DNA of 5,958 bases from assembly GCA_944325295.1 (NCBI GenBank), contig CALUZL010000003.1:1-5958 (forward strand), written 5' to 3'. The stretch's first letter is position 1; the number at the start of each line of letters is the position of its first letter. Shown in pieces: positions 5,337-5,958 of this stretch. The stretch is from an uncultured Erysipelotrichaceae bacterium. Its GTDB lineage: Bacteria > Bacillota_I > Bacilli_A > Erysipelotrichales > Erysipelotrichaceae. The translations under genes were made by a program, and so were the position numbers. Below the pieces are notes generated by a model. It searched no databases. It was given only the letters and a program-made list of their open reading frames with translations, and was not told the origin of the DNA.

Positions 5337-5930
5337 ATGAAATATCCAAACGGAAAACGGACAAACCCTCAAACAAGTGTCGTAAAAACACATCACAACA
5401 CCTCGCGAAGGGGCATGAAATTAGAGAACGATATAAATCACGCAAACGAATACTATCTCAGCAATAATATTGCCAACATTCACAAAAAACCGACACCGAT
5501 CACGATCGTCGACGTGTCTTATCCGAGTCGAAACAAAGCAAAGATCGTCGAAGCGTATTTCAAAGTACCCTCTACAACTGATTATAACGGCATTTATAAA
5601 AGTCGCTATGTCGACTTTGAAGCTAAAGAATGTCGAAGTAAAACAGCTTTTCCCTTCGGCAGCATTCACGCCCATCAAATAAAACATCTCGAAAGTGTTT
5701 TAAAGCATGGCGCCATAGCTTTCATCATCATCAGGATGGTCCACTACGAAATCGATTATCTTATAAAAGCTGAAGACTTTCTTTTATACTATAATAATAC
5801 TGACCGCAGATCTCTGCCCTATTCTTGGATAAAGGAGTATGGACATCCGATCGGAAACGGTTATCTCATACCTATCGATTACATAAAAACGATAGACGAA
5901 GTTTATTTCAAGGAGGTCAAAAATGACTGA
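5337..5930 (+). CDS. recU: RecU, Holliday junction resolvase, 197 aa
   Basis: RecU cleaves four-way DNA junctions during recombination and chromosome segregation in Firmicutes, in the role of RuvC elsewhere, and in Bacillus also modulates RecA. It begins MKYPNGK, like Bacillus MIRYPNGK. It has the flexible basic N-terminal region (4-27), RRGMKLEND with E30, IHKKPTPITIVDV (48-60), and the PD-(D/E)xK-type catalytic core STTDYNGIY (D82) with VDFEAKE (E95, K97) and HAHQIKHL (Q114). The length is normal. The translation signal is odd: GAGG ends only two bases before the ATG, and a perfect TATAAT lies just 9 bases upstream. The 3' end carries the Shine-Dalgarno of the next gene and overlaps it by 8 bases, as in the recU-ponA operon of Bacillus. 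Confidence 0.96.
   Translation: MKYPNGKRTNPQTSVVKTHHNTSRRGMKLENDINHANEYYLSNNIANIHKKPTPITIVDVSYPSRNKAKIVEAYFKVPSTTDYNGIYKSRYVDFEAKECRSKTAFPFGSIHAHQIKHLESVLKHGAIAFIIIRMVHYEIDYLIKAEDFLLYYNNTDRRSLPYSWIKEYGHPIGNGYLIPIDYIKTIDEVYFKEVKND
5911..5917 (+). promoter_or_regulatory. Shine-Dalgarno site for the gene after recU
   Basis: AGGAGGT inside the last codons of recU is 5 bases upstream of the ATG at 5923. This strong site shows that the ATG, which overlaps the recU end in another frame, is a real start. Confidence 0.85.
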
Positions 5931-5958
5931 AGCCAAAAACAAGCGAAAAAGAAGTAAA
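5923..5958 (+). CDS. ponA: Probable class A penicillin-binding protein PBP1 (first 12 codons)
   Basis: Only MTEAKNKRKRSK is visible before the right edge. The start has a strong Shine-Dalgarno and overlaps recU by 8 bases. In Bacillus and relatives the gene after recU in the same operon is ponA, a bifunctional transglycosylase/transpeptidase anchored by an N-terminal membrane helix. The short Lys/Arg-rich start fits the cytoplasmic tail of such a protein, which in B. subtilis binds GpsB. The identification rests mostly on synteny; the sequence itself shows only a basic N-terminus. Confidence 0.6.
   Translation, partial: MTEAKNKRKRSK

Noticed and set aside
1..5958. Mobile element, CRISPR, riboswitch, tRNA or defence system
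   Set aside because: Nearly all the sequence is accounted for by conserved housekeeping genes and rnpB. The gaps are under 120 bases and hold only promoters and terminators.

Overview
The window looks like chromosomal DNA from a low-to-moderate GC, walled Firmicute. I would guess an Erysipelotrichia-like or Bacilli-related lineage, but the genus is not determinable from this stretch. The reasons are RecU, GpsB, RNase Y and YmdB, a Bacillus-type (type B) RNase P RNA, and a gene order close to the Bacillus pgsA-recA-rny-ymdB-miaB and recU-ponA/gpsB-rnpB blocks. The genetic code appears standard: recU ends in TGA and has Trp encoded by TGG.

Layout. Nearly everything is on the minus strand and reads right to left: gpsB (5244-4927), rnpB (about 4930-4592), a hairpin terminator, pgsA (4529-3936), recA (3889-2882), a strong terminator, then a promoter followed by rny (2769-1210), ymdB (1210-431) and a small 2[4Fe-4S] ferredoxin (404-231). 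A terminator overlaps the ferredoxin stop codon, and the first 62 codons of miaB (187-1) run off the left edge. On the plus strand, divergent from gpsB across a 92-bp gap, recU (5337-5930) overlaps the first codons of a gene that is probably ponA (PBP1), which runs off the right edge.

Function. The left half combines RNA decay (RNase Y), a cyclic-nucleotide phosphodiesterase (YmdB), an electron carrier and a tRNA-modifying radical-SAM Fe-S enzyme (MiaB). The centre is recombination (RecA) and phospholipid synthesis (PgsA). The right half is tRNA 5' processing (RNase P RNA), cell-wall growth control (GpsB with its likely client PBP1) and Holliday-junction resolution (RecU). The sites that stand out are a recA terminator whose wobble pair fixes its strand, a good sigma-A-type promoter for rny placed just after it, and a 5' hairpin predicted at the very start of the rny message.

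I see no mobile element, CRISPR array, tRNA, phage gene or unknown multi-gene system. This is a conserved housekeeping region. The points worth a second look are small: the gpsB stop codon lying inside the RNase P RNA P1 helix, the rny leader, the ferredoxin inserted between ymdB and miaB, two related terminators, and unusual translation signals at recU and miaB.
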